From positions 1 through 64,000 of the forward strand of contig NZ_SZPQ01000014.1 in assembly GCF_005217455.1 (NCBI RefSeq): a stretch of 64,000 bases of DNA, given 5' to 3'. Made by a program: the position numbers and the translations under genes. Positions 40,236 through 48,427 of the stretch are shown here, piece by piece. A model generated the notes under the pieces. The model was not told the origin of the DNA, made no database searches, and saw nothing but the letters and a program-made list of their open reading frames with translations. Source of the stretch: Martelella alba. Lineage in GTDB: Bacteria > Pseudomonadota > Gammaproteobacteria > Enterobacterales > Enterobacteriaceae. Numbering within the stretch: the first letter of the stretch is position 1; every line of letters starts with the position of its first letter.

Positions 40236-40944
40236 CCGTCAACGCCCATCTGCCTCAACTCATACGAATTGTCTCTTTGTATAGGGGCCGCTCGTTCGCC
40301 CCAGTCACAGAGTTATCCATGCCGCTGTGGACTTTCCCGCTTGCCGCAGTGGCGCAACTCAAAATATTTAGCGAATATAGCCTTGAATTTGGCCGCGCCA
40401 AACACCATCCTACTACTGGGATGACGGAGACACAGGGCGCGGCAATCCGTTTTTCATGGGCAGTTGTCGCCCGCATATCGCCGGGGCGATGAAATGCCAG
40501 GAAATTGTCATGCTTTCGGTTAACCTGCAATGTATTGTCATAATTTTTTGGCAATAAAATCTGTCCAATAGGACTTGAAATGGTAATAATATTAAGAGTG
40601 AAGCAAGCGTGAAGAAAAGAGTCATTGCTCAACCGGTCGTCGGGCCTTGAACAGCTTAAGCACTGCGCTTTTAATGCTTTTTCAATGCATTTTCAATATA
40701 ACAAAGTTCACTTATCCAAACCGTACCGACGGTATCCCGAGCCAAGCCGGAGTGGCGAAAAATCGGCGACGTCGCGTGTGATATAAATTGCGCTGGTATG
40801 GAACTATAAGTTAATGTAGACAGAATGTGCTATACTCGTTAAATCTTCTATCTTTAAAGGGGTTTTTGAGTCGACCGGGACGGCGGTATTGGCGATCCCC
40901 TCGATTAGCGCTTAAGGTAATTCGTTCTGCCTAGGAGGGTTGAT
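40236..40944. other. Gene-free region between rpmJ2 and tomB
   Basis: About 700 bp without a convincing gene. The first part holds a degenerate copy of the palindromic repeat family (40257-40380). The rest is AT-rich and must contain the tomB-hha promoter. Open frames on both strands here have no family resemblance and poor starts. AT-rich upstream DNA fits silencing by H-NS/Hha, which is inference. Confidence 0.6.
40257..40380. repeat. Palindromic dispersed repeat, copy A
   Basis: Shares with the other copies the left arm (TCATACGAATTGTCTCTTTG), a central CTCGTTCGCCCCAGTCACAG block, then CTTTCCCGCTTGCCGC and the right arm GCAACTCAAAATATTTAG. Left and right arms are inverted relatives. This is the most diverged of the fuller copies. 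Confidence 0.72.
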
Positions 40945-41304
40945 ATGGATGAGTATTCGCCCAAACGACATGATATCGCACAGCTAAAATACCTTTGTGC
41001 TACGCTTTACGATGAGGGTATCGCCAGCCTGGGGAACAGTTATCATGGCTGGGTTAATGATCCTGCTTCCTGCATCAATTTGCAGATGAATGAATTAATC
41101 GATCATATAGCGTCATATATGGTGAGCTTCAAACTCAAATACCACAATGAAAGCGAGCTGACCGAACAGGTCGAATCCTTTTTAGATGATACATTTACGC
41201 TATTTAGCAGCTACGGCATCAACGCCCTGGACATTCGACGTTGGCGTGCCAGCCGCTCTCGTTTATTCGGAACTTTCTCAGAGACGGAACTCTGTATTTC
41301 TTAA
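40945..41304 (+). CDS. tomB: Hha antitoxin/biofilm modulator TomB
   Basis: A 119-residue protein whose start MDEYSPKRHDIAQLKYLC is nearly identical to E. coli TomB (YbaJ). The conserved HGWVNDP and DDTFTLFSSYGIN segments are present. TomB counteracts Hha, in E. coli by promoting oxidation of an Hha cysteine; the pair acts like a toxin-antitoxin module and influences biofilm formation. AGGAGGG precedes the ATG. hha follows 45 bp downstream. Confidence 0.96.
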   Translation: MDEYSPKRHDIAQLKYLCATLYDEGIASLGNSYHGWVNDPASCINLQMNELIDHIASYMVSFKLKYHNESELTEQVESFLDDTFTLFSSYGINALDIRRWRASRSRLFGTFSETELCIS

Positions 41305-41349
41305 ATAGTAAATAATATTTTAACATTAGACATAACTTTAAAGGCCATT

Positions 41350-41553
41350 ATGAAAAAAATCGACTATTTAATGCGGTTGCGGAAATGCCGAACGCTGGAT
41401 ACGTTGGAACGTGTCATTGAAAAGAACAGATATGAACTTTCCGATGATGAACTCGAGATATTCAACTCCGCCGCCGACCATCGACTCGCGGAACTGACTA
41501 TGGATAAACTGTATGACAAGGTTCCAGTTTCCGTCTGGAAGTATGTCAGATAG
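41350..41553 (+). CDS. hha: Haemolysin-expression modulator Hha
   Basis: A 67-residue H-NS-binding modulator that helps silence horizontally acquired, AT-rich DNA. The core [34 protein letters not shown] and [12 protein letters not shown] matches E. coli Hha (72 residues) including the conserved Cys18-type residue region. The N-terminus is five residues shorter. A clear terminator follows at 41603-41630. Confidence 0.97.
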   Translation: MKKIDYLMRLRKCRTLDTLERVIEKNRYELSDDELEIFNSAADHRLAELTMDKLYDKVPVSVWKYVR

Positions 41554-42191
41554 TGTCAAGTGAATGACGCCCCTCGTAATAGTATAACTAATATCTATCC
41601 TCGCTCATATAAATGAGCTGGGTTTCTTTTATGAAAGGGATCGCCGATTCTGCTCATGGCGTTGTTTGTTGACCATAAGCTTAACCGATGTTTACCGGAT
41701 ATCCGGTTTTACTTTCATATCATTCATCCATTATCGCAATATAGCCTGAGGGAATATCTTGGCAGCATCAAGAGCGGTTTAAATAGGATTTACCAGTGGT
41801 TAATTTCAGCCGGGATAAACCATGATCCCCTGGAAGTGCCCGCCAGCAATACACTGTCTTCCTATTATCGCCGGTCACGTATTCGCCTCAGTCCCGCCGG
41901 GGTTGGACAACACAATGGACAGAAAACCTATTACCGACATTCGCCGTCCCTATTTGACGCAATCGGCGTGTGGGTATATTCACGCCATTACCGGGCTACA
42001 GCCTGGCGTTGACTCGCACCAGTCATCGCCTTGGCCGATGCGCCCGGGGCGATGAGAGACTCCCATCACTTACCCAGAGCCCGTTATGAATGGCGGAAAT
42101 TCGTGTCCGACGCGTCTGCCGCCGTGGTGTGAATCGCCGTTCTGGAAATCTATCCGTGAGGGTGAGTGTAACGTTTGCGAAACGCTTAGGT
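41554..42191. other. Gene-free region between hha and ffs
   Basis: E. coli has maa, ylaC and pdeB here. None is recognisable; the hha terminator is followed by about 560 bp with short unconvincing frames, including a 118-codon plus frame at 41656-42012 with no family resemblance. A perfect 14-bp palindrome ACCGGAT/ATCCGGT lies at 41694-41707. A small CGTTT-GCG-AAACG dyad just beyond the 3' end of ffs (42172-42184) may help end its transcript. Confidence 0.6.
41603..41630 (+). terminator. Rho-independent terminator of hha
   Basis: GCTCAT-ATAA-ATGAGC stem followed by TGGGTTTCTTTT, 50 bp after the hha stop. Confidence 0.75.
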
Positions 42192-42305
42192 GGGTGGAGG
42201 CCCCGCCAGCGGCATCCCGGCACACACATCGCCTGCTACGGCTGCTTCCTTCCGGACCTGACCGGGTTCGCAGGGTAGTGTTGCGGGAGCACCAACGGGG
42301 CCTCC
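42192..42305 (-). ncRNA. ffs: 4.5S RNA (signal recognition particle RNA)
   Basis: On the minus strand a 114-nt sequence runs from GGAGGCCCCGTTGG to GGGGCCTCCACCC; the two ends pair to close a long hairpin. The centre holds the Ffh-binding helix and tetraloop region GGTCAGGTCCGGAAGGAAGCAGCC, invariant in 4.5S RNA (given here in overview). Length equals E. coli 4.5S RNA. With Ffh it targets nascent inner-membrane proteins to FtsY. A leader of about 20 nt or more would be removed by RNase P. Confidence 0.96.
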
Positions 42306-42335
42306 ATGGACTGCCTGGATTAACCAGGCGCGGGC

Positions 42336-42364
42336 ATTATCGGCGATGCCCCGACTAAATGCAA
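42336..42364 (-). promoter_or_regulatory. Promoter of ffs
   Basis: Minus strand TTGCAT (42364-42359), 17-bp spacer, GATAAT (42341-42336), followed by a GC-rich GCCCGCGCC discriminator typical of stringently controlled stable-RNA promoters. The start is predicted about 25 nt before mature 4.5S RNA. Confidence 0.78.
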
Positions 42365-42495
42365 GACGCTGTGTTTTAAGCGCTGATTTCTTGGTCGAAA
42401 CACCCTGCCGCCTTGGCCGCTCATTGCCCTCTTCCCGCTTTGGGCGATCTATGTCAACATGGTGTCTCGTTAATGTCAGGCCGATAGCAGCAAAA

Positions 42496-42810
42496 ATGGA
42501 TGAGCCAACGGACTCCTTTCGACAGCGCGTTTTTCAAGTCGTTAACGCCATCCCCCGAGGCAATGTCGCCACTTACGGCGATGTCGCCCGTTTGGCCGGT
42601 TCATCGCGCGCCGCCCGGCAAGTGGGGGGAATACTTAGCCGTTTACCCTCGGGCACCCGGCTTCCCTGGCATCGGGTGGTCAACCGTATGGGCGGCATTT
42701 CCTTGCCAGATGCCGGTTTCCACCGCCAAAAAGCAGCCCTTGAGGCCGAAGGCGTCGAACTGGACGTTCGCGGGTATCTCGATCTCAAGCGCTACCGCTG
42801 GCAGATATGA
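42496..42810 (+). CDS. atl: Alkyltransferase-like protein Atl (YbaZ)
   Basis: A 104-residue protein of the O6-alkylguanine-DNA alkyltransferase fold. The active-site PCHR is replaced by PWHR (TRLPWHRVVNRMGG), so it cannot transfer alkyl groups but binds O6-alkylguanine lesions and passes them to nucleotide excision repair. The helix-turn-helix segment YGDVARLAGSSRAARQVGGIL is intact. I start at MDEPTDSF; the longer frame upstream crosses the ffs promoter. It is convergent with ybaY. Confidence 0.95.
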   Translation: MDEPTDSFRQRVFQVVNAIPRGNVATYGDVARLAGSSRAARQVGGILSRLPSGTRLPWHRVVNRMGGISLPDAGFHRQKAALEAEGVELDVRGYLDLKRYRWQI

Positions 42811-42867
42811 TCAGGAGGCCGGGTTAGCCCTTCGCGACATGCCCGTCGGCAAAGAAAGGCCGGGATA

Positions 42868-43428
42868 TTACATCTGGCTTGGCGCGGGAACGCTGCTGGA
42901 TGGCGTCACCTGAGTCGGCGAGCTTGATGGAACAGTGGTCGCCGGCAATGTCCGGGTGGGCAACGCCACCGATGTAACCGGTATCAATGTCAAATCCTGC
43001 TTGGTATTGCCGTTGGTGATCACCTGTTTAACCTGTTCGGTCATCAAGGTGACGCGTCCATTCTCCGTCACCGCCGCGCTAAGCAGGATGCGGGCGTTAG
43101 GCCGTATGGAAGACGGCGCATAAGGGAGCAGGAAACTGAATGGCGCCTGCCGGCCGTTGGTGCGCATCACCCGTTGGGCGATAATGGTCGAGGGTACGTC
43201 GGGCACGCTTGCATCGGATAGGGTCACGGTCAGCACCGCGTCAGGGGGCAGGGCTATGCGTTGCCTGATCCATACCGAGCCACTCACCGTCGGTTGCCGG
43301 ATAGCGTTGTTTTGCTGGGCCGTTCCCGGTGTGGCGAAAGCGGGAGTCGCGACCTGATGCCCTTTATCGGCACAGCCGGCCAGGGTGGCCGCAAAAACGA
43401 CACCGCCCATGACTTGCCAGAGTTTCAT
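42868..43428 (-). CDS. ybaY: YbaY-family outer-membrane lipoprotein
   Basis: A 186-residue lipoprotein with signal peptide ending TLAGC (lipidated C19). The central domain (about 45-150) has the YbaY pattern VSGSVWIRQRIALPPDAVLTVTL; the C-terminal 30 residues are Pro/Ser/Thr-rich and probably unstructured. Function is unknown; E. coli YbaY is glycine- or stress-linked in annotation only. It is divergent from tesB. Confidence 0.9.
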   Translation of the reverse strand: MKLWQVMGGVVFAATLAGCADKGHQVATPAFATPGTAQQNNAIRQPTVSGSVWIRQRIALPPDAVLTVTLSDASVPDVPSTIIAQRVMRTNGRQAPFSFLLPYAPSSIRPNARILLSAAVTENGRVTLMTEQVKQVITNGNTKQDLTLIPVTSVALPTRTLPATTVPSSSPTQVTPSSSVPAPSQM

Positions 43429-43653
43429 GATGAACTTCTCCTTTTAATTTTTGTTGACCATGTCACCACCAGCGGTGGTGAGCGCATAGTGGTTAATACC
43501 ACCCAATGCATTAATGATGGCACAGGATCCTGATATTTTCCTGCCGGCCATATTCGCGTCTTATCGCCGCCGGCCGGCGATAACGCTTGGAATAGAACAT
43601 GGGCGGCATGGCCGGCCGACGCTCCTCGGGGCGCTTTTGTTAGGGGCAAAGAG

Positions 43654-44517
43654 GTGAATCGCACATTACAACGATTATTGGCGCTAATGGATCTGGAGCA
43701 AATAGGCGATGGCGTGTTTCGCGGCCAAAGCCAAGACATGGGGCTGCCGCAGGTCTTCGGGGGACAAGTGATGGGCCAGGCGTTGCACGCCGCTTTGCGG
43801 ACCGTGCCGGATCGACGCGGCCTGCATTCCTACCACTGCTATTTTCTGCGCCCCGGCGACAGTGGCTCGCCCATTGTTTACCGGGTCGTTTCGCTGCGCG
43901 ACGGTAAAAGTTTTAGTACGCGCCAGGTTATCGCCGAGCAGTCAGGGCAGGAAATCTTCTATTTGACCGGTTCTTTTCAACGGCCCGAGAACGGGGTATT
44001 ACATCAAGATACCATGCCGCAGGTACCAGAGCCGGAGGCCCTGATCGGTGAGCCCGACCTTATCGCCCGGCGTACTGAGGGGATGCCCCCCCTGCTGCGC
44101 CGGACGCTTGCCGGTGAGCAGGCATTCGACATGCGTCCGGTGAATTTTCATCATCCCCTGGACAATGCAACCGACGATCCGCTGCGCTACATCTGGCTAA
44201 AAGCCAATGGCCCGCTGCCGGACGACGACGACAGTCACCTATGCCTGTTGGGGTATCTGGCGGATTTCAATTTTTTGCCCACCGCCTTGCAGCCTCACGG
44301 CATCAGCTTCCTGGATCCCAACCTGATTATCGCATCCATTGATCATGCCATGTGGTTTCATCGGCCGGTACGGTTGGACGACTGGTTACTCTACGCCATC
44401 GACAGCCCTTGCGCCTCGGGCGGCCGCGGCTATGTTCGCGGACGCTTTTTCACCCGCACGGGGCTATTGGTGGCCAGCACGGCGCAAGAGGGGCTGATAC
44501 GCATGAAGACGCGCTAA
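43654..44517 (+). CDS. tesB: Acyl-CoA thioesterase II TesB
   Basis: A 287-residue double-hotdog thioesterase that hydrolyses medium- and long-chain acyl-CoAs in the cytosol. Conserved segments are FRGQSQDMGLPQVFGGQVMGQAL, HSYHCYFLRPGDS, and in the second hotdog FLPTALQPHGISFLDPN and IDHAMWFHRP. The GTG start has AGGGG about nine bases upstream; E. coli TesB has 286 residues. A hairpin at 44538-44559 lies 20 bp after the stop but its T tract favours the opposite strand. Confidence 0.96.
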   Translation: MNRTLQRLLALMDLEQIGDGVFRGQSQDMGLPQVFGGQVMGQALHAALRTVPDRRGLHSYHCYFLRPGDSGSPIVYRVVSLRDGKSFSTRQVIAEQSGQEIFYLTGSFQRPENGVLHQDTMPQVPEPEALIGEPDLIARRTEGMPPLLRRTLAGEQAFDMRPVNFHHPLDNATDDPLRYIWLKANGPLPDDDDSHLCLLGYLADFNFLPTALQPHGISFLDPNLIIASIDHAMWFHRPVRLDDWLLYAIDSPCASGGRGYVRGRFFTRTGLLVASTAQEGLIRMKTR

Positions 44518-44531
44518 CACTTGTCCCCCCC

Positions 44532-44559
44532 AAAAAAACCGGGGCGTTACCGCCCCGGT
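44532..44559 (-). terminator. Rho-independent terminator of glnK-amtB
   Basis: Minus strand ACCGGGGCG-GTAA-CGCCCCGGT runs into seven Ts and then GGGG. A 9-bp stem; it could act weakly for the convergent tesB too. Confidence 0.9.
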
Positions 44560-44612
44560 CGTCGTTCTTATTGTAATGGCCCGTCGCCAGGCCGCCACTG
44601 CAATAAAACCCG

Positions 44613-45899
44613 TTATTCGTTGTAGGCGCTTTCGCCGTGGCTGTTGACATCCAGCCCTTCGCGTTCCTGTTCTTCGGGAATCCGCAAACCCACAGCGATA
44701 TCGGCAATTTTGAAGCCGACGAAAGCCACCACGCCGGACCACACCAGGCAAACGATGACACTGTACAATTGTACCCACAGTTGATGGCCCATGGTCACAC
44801 CCTGGGCATAACCAACGCCGCCAAGGGAAGCGGAGGTGAATACGCCGGTCAGCAGACAGCCAACGATACCGCACACGCCGTGCACGCCGAAGACGTCGCA
44901 AACGTCATCCACGTGCAGCCATTTTTTCAGCGCAACGACACCCCACAGGCCAGCGACGCCACCCACCAGTCCGATGACCAGCGCGCCGCCGACACCGACA
45001 AAACCGGCGGCGGGGGTAATGGCGACCAACCCGGCGATGCAGCCGGAGCAAGCGCCCAGCAAGGAAGGCTTGCCGCGCAGCATCCATTCAACGAATACCC
45101 AGGAAAGGATAGCGCCAGCGGTAGCCATGACGGTGTTGAGGAATGCCAGGCCGGCGATTTCATTGGCGGCGCTGGCGGAACCGGCGTTAAAGCCGAACCA
45201 GCCCACATACAGAATGGCCGCGCCGGTGAATACCATCGGCAGGTTATGGGGTTTGAAGGCTTCCTTGCCGAAGCCGGAGCGTTTACCCAGCATATAAGCA
45301 CCGATCAGACCGGCGCTGGCGGCATTGATATGCACAACCGTACCGCCGGCGAAGTCCAACGCGCCCATGGAAGCCAGGTAGCCACCCGCCCAGACCATGT
45401 GTGCCATCGGCAGATACGAGAAAGTCAGCCAAATCACCACGAAAATCAGTACGGCCGAAAAACGGATACGTTCAGCCAGCGCGCCGACGATAAGACCCAC
45501 GGTGATTGTGGCGAACGAACATTGGAACGCGACATGGATCAACTGGTAGAAAGTGCCCATTGGCGCGGTCAGGGCGATATTTTTCAGCATGGTCCAGCCG
45601 AAGCCGCCGAAGAAGGGATTGCCATCGCTGAAGGCCAGCGAGTAACCGTAAATCATCCACAATACGCAGACCAAAGCGAAAGTGACGGCCACCTGAGTTA
45701 ACATCGACAAGACATTCTTGCCCCGCAACAAACCGCCGTAGAACAAGGCGATGCCGGGCATGGTCATAAATAGCACCAAAGCGGTGCTCAACATCATGAA
45801 GGCATTATCGGCCTTATCGATCGCAGGTGCGGCGGCCATGGCCCATGACGGCAGCAACGCCAACGCCGTCAGGCCGGTTACTGATACGATTTTTTTCAT
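44613..45899 (-). CDS. amtB: Ammonium transporter AmtB
   Basis: A 428-residue trimeric inner-membrane channel, the same length as E. coli AmtB. A cleaved signal peptide (MKKIVSVTGLTALALLPSWAMA) precedes 11 membrane helices. Conserved pore segments FYGGLLRGKNVLSM, the AGGTVVHI twin-His helix, GWFGFNAGSA and the second His in VHGVCGIVG are intact. GlnK plugs the channel when nitrogen is sufficient. I start at MKKIVS; the extra MDRDELK upstream is not family sequence. It follows glnK after 38 bp. Confidence 0.97.
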   Translation of the reverse strand: MKKIVSVTGLTALALLPSWAMAAAPAIDKADNAFMMLSTALVLFMTMPGIALFYGGLLRGKNVLSMLTQVAVTFALVCVLWMIYGYSLAFSDGNPFFGGFGWTMLKNIALTAPMGTFYQLIHVAFQCSFATITVGLIVGALAERIRFSAVLIFVVIWLTFSYLPMAHMVWAGGYLASMGALDFAGGTVVHINAASAGLIGAYMLGKRSGFGKEAFKPHNLPMVFTGAAILYVGWFGFNAGSASAANEIAGLAFLNTVMATAGAILSWVFVEWMLRGKPSLLGACSGCIAGLVAITPAAGFVGVGGALVIGLVGGVAGLWGVVALKKWLHVDDVCDVFGVHGVCGIVGCLLTGVFTSASLGGVGYAQGVTMGHQLWVQLYSVIVCLVWSGVVAFVGFKIADIAVGLRIPEEQEREGLDVNSHGESAYNE

Positions 45900-45937
45900 T
45901 TTCAACTCATCCCTATCCACAAAATTCGCGCGTGTCG

Positions 45938-46276
45938 TTAAAGTGCTGCTTCATCGGTTTCACCGGTACGAATACGGATAACCCTTTGTAATTCCGCGAC
46001 AAATATCTTGCCATCACCAATTTTCCCGGTGTAGGCCGCTTTACTAATCACATCAATGACTTCATCAAGCTGATCATCGGCGATGGCGATGTCGATTTTC
46101 ACCTTGGGTAGGAAATTCACGCTATACTCGGCACCGCGATAAAGTTCGGCATGGCCTTTTTGCCGTCCAAACCCTTTCACCTCGGTGACCGTCAGCCCTT
46201 GTATGCCCACCGCAGATAGTGCTTCTCGCACATCTTCCAATTTGAATGGTTTAATCACCACGGTTACCAACTTCAT
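45938..46276 (-). CDS. glnK: Nitrogen regulatory PII protein GlnK
   Basis: A 112-residue PII trimer that senses ATP/ADP and 2-oxoglutarate and controls AmtB. The T-loop RGAEYSVNFLPKVK contains the uridylylation site Y51. PII signature segments KVGDGKIF-like (IGDGKIFVAELQRVIRIRTGE) are present. A sigma-54 promoter is 55-69 bp upstream, so glnK-amtB should be induced by NtrC under nitrogen limitation. Confidence 0.97.
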   Translation of the reverse strand: MKLVTVVIKPFKLEDVREALSAVGIQGLTVTEVKGFGRQKGHAELYRGAEYSVNFLPKVKIDIAIADDQLDEVIDVISKAAYTGKIGDGKIFVAELQRVIRIRTGETDEAAL

Positions 46277-46631
46277 ATCTTCCCCCTCAAGAATTTGGAT
46301 CCGAACTCGCGATCACTACGCCTGATTAAAGCAAAGCATGTGCCATAAATGTTTTGACATGAAAATTTACGTCTTGATGCCTGTAATTAAAGCCTGGATG
46401 GCTTAAAACACCCGGCGGACCGGCACCGCGTCCAGTGATGGGGAGCCGGCGCGCACTGAAACGGAGCATGATGCGTTTTTTGAGTGCATAATGGCTTAAG
46501 CCGACGACTTCTTGCCCGATTGCGGTGCGGGTCGAGATCACCGGCCTTCAGGCATAAATTCGCGCCATTGTCTCACCCATCGCCCTCGCGCAATGAACGG
46601 GCATTAACCGCCCCGCCGGTTAATCCGGCCG
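46277..46631. other. glnK upstream region and mdlB 3' flank
   Basis: The right part lies downstream of mdlB and contains a perfect ATTAACCG/CGGTTAAT dyad (46603-46624) without a T tract. The left part is the glnK control region with its sigma-54 promoter. Possible NtrC half-sites (GCGCACTG around 46448; ATGCG...GTGCAT around 46470-46490) are visible but imperfect. No gene is supported. Confidence 0.6.
46331..46345 (-). promoter_or_regulatory. Sigma-54 promoter of glnK-amtB
   Basis: Minus strand TGGCACATGCTTTGC: the -24 element TGGCAC (46345-46340) and the -12 TTGC (46334-46331) have the invariant GG/GC spacing of sigma-54 promoters. It matches the nitrogen-regulated glnK promoters of enterics. 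Confidence 0.9.
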
Positions 46632-48427
46632 CTACGCCGGGCGGGCGGCGGGCGACGGCAGTCCGGCATCAAGCGCCCGGCCGGCCAATTGCAACTGATA
46701 CATCTGATAATAGCGGCCATGTCGGCGTAACAGTTGCTCATGGGCCCCCCGCTCCACCACCTCTCCGCGATGAAGCATGAGAATGTCATCCGCATCGACG
46801 ATGGTTGAAAGCCGGTGGGCTATCACCACCAACGTGGCGCGTCGGCGCACAACCGCCAGTGCTCGCTGGATGGCCTGTTCCGTCCCCGAGTCGATATTGG
46901 CCGTCGCTTCGTCCAGGATCAGGATTTCCGGCGTCAACACCAGAACCCTGGCCAGAGCCAGTAGCTGTTTCTGGCCGACCGACAGGGTATTGCCTTGCTC
47001 GCCGAGTTCCGCGTACAACCCGCCAGGCAGTTCCCGTATCAACCCGGCCAATTGCACCTGTTCCAACGCCAGCCAGACTTGCTGCTCGCTGATGGCGCGC
47101 CCGAGCGTAACATTGACGAAGACCGAATCCGCCATGACCACCGGATCCTGCTGCACTATCGCGATGCCTTGCCGCAGCACCTGATGGGAGAGCTGTTCAA
47201 TGGGCCGACCGTCCAGCCATAACTGTCCGTGGACTATCCGGTAATAGCCCATTAACAGATTCGCCAGCGTGCTTTTACCGCTACCGGTATGCCCCACCAG
47301 CGCGATAAAATTGCGCGACGGTACCGTCGCGACGGTACCGTCAGGGAAATCCGTCTTAATACCGGCGCGTCGGCGCGATAAGCAAACGTCAGATCGCGGA
47401 TATCAATGCGGCCGCTGGCAAGGGGGCGGTTATCGCCGCCGTATTGCTGCCGATCGCCGTCCATCAGCTCGAAGATCCGCTCGCCGGCCACCACCGCCTG
47501 CTGCAACATCGCCTGTTGGGAAGTCAGCTCAATCAGCGGCTCGTTCAACCGCCCCAGATAATTAATAAAGGCATAGAGGACGCCCACCCCCACCGTGCCC
47601 ACCGGACTGAAACCAAACAGCGCCAACAGCCCGCACAATATCAAGGCCGACAACAGACTTAATAACGGCCGCAGCAGAAATCCCTCCAGCCGCAAGGTCT
47701 GCATTCTGGCCTGATAATGGGCCTCGCTGGCTTCCGCCAGCCTGTCGCCGAATCGCCGCTGCTGTCGGAATTGCTGGATGATACTCATACCGCTAATGGC
47801 TTCATTGAAGCCGTCATTAATATCGGCCAGATAGGCGCGCAGGCGACGGACAATCGGCGTGCTGTAATGCTGATAAATCATCATCACTATCGCTATCGCC
47901 GGGAACATCACCAAGGCGACGCATGCCATGCGCCAATCCAGTGCAAACATCGCCACCAGCATGGCGCCTATCAGAGCGAAACAGCGCAGCACCGTGGCCA
48001 TCACCGTAACGAACAAATCCTTGACCACTTCGGTATCATTGGTCACACGGGAGATAAGCTGCCCCACCGGCTGATTATCGAAAGTACTGAGCGGCTGACG
48101 CAGCGCGGCGTCCATCACCTCGGTCCGCAGCGTTTGCACCACGGCCAGGGCGGTCCGGTTGAACAACAGCGCCTGAAAATAACGCAAGGAGGCGGACAGG
48201 CACAACAAGGCGATAAAACCCAGCGCCAACAGCGCGATCGGCAGCGCCGGAAAGGTTTTCAGCGGCAAAATATGATCGATAAAATAACTGATAATCGCCG
48301 GGCCGGCCACTTCCGCGCCCGCCGCCAGCCATAACATGGCCATGGCCTGCAACAGGGGGATGCGGTAAGGCGCGCTGTAGGAAAGCAGCCGCTTCAACGA
48401 CGGCCAGAGTGTCCGCCACTTACGCAT
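46632..48427 (-). pseudogene. mdlB: ABC exporter half-transporter MdlB, frameshifted
   Basis: The 5' part (48427 to about 47330) encodes a complete six-helix membrane domain and the first part of the ATPase, then runs into nonsense after VPSR. The rest (Walker [19 protein letters not shown] signature, [20 protein letters not shown]) is in another frame. The break coincides with an exact 14-bp tandem duplication at 47314-47341; removing one copy restores [19 protein letters not shown], the family sequence. Everything else is intact, so the mutation looks recent. MdlA needs MdlB as its heterodimer partner, so the exporter is probably non-functional unless slippage rescues it. Its start overlaps mdlA by 8 bp. 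Confidence 0.88.
47314..47341. repeat. 14-bp tandem duplication in mdlB
   Basis: CGCGACGGTACCGT occurs twice in direct succession (47314-47327 and 47328-47341). Fourteen is not a multiple of three, so the second copy shifts the mdlB frame. The unit contains the palindrome GACGGTACCGTC, which may favour slippage. Confidence 0.95.

Noticed and set aside
40142-40632. Frames on both strands after rpmJ2
   Set aside because: They run through rpmJ2 or repeat copy A and show no family resemblance.
41656-42012. 118-codon plus-strand frame between hha and ffs
   Set aside because: No recognisable family, no good ribosome-binding site and unusual composition; more likely non-coding.
46632-47297. Stand-alone ABC ATPase of 221 residues beginning at Walker A
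   Set aside because: It is the displaced 3' part of mdlB; removing the 14-bp duplication joins it in frame to the membrane domain.
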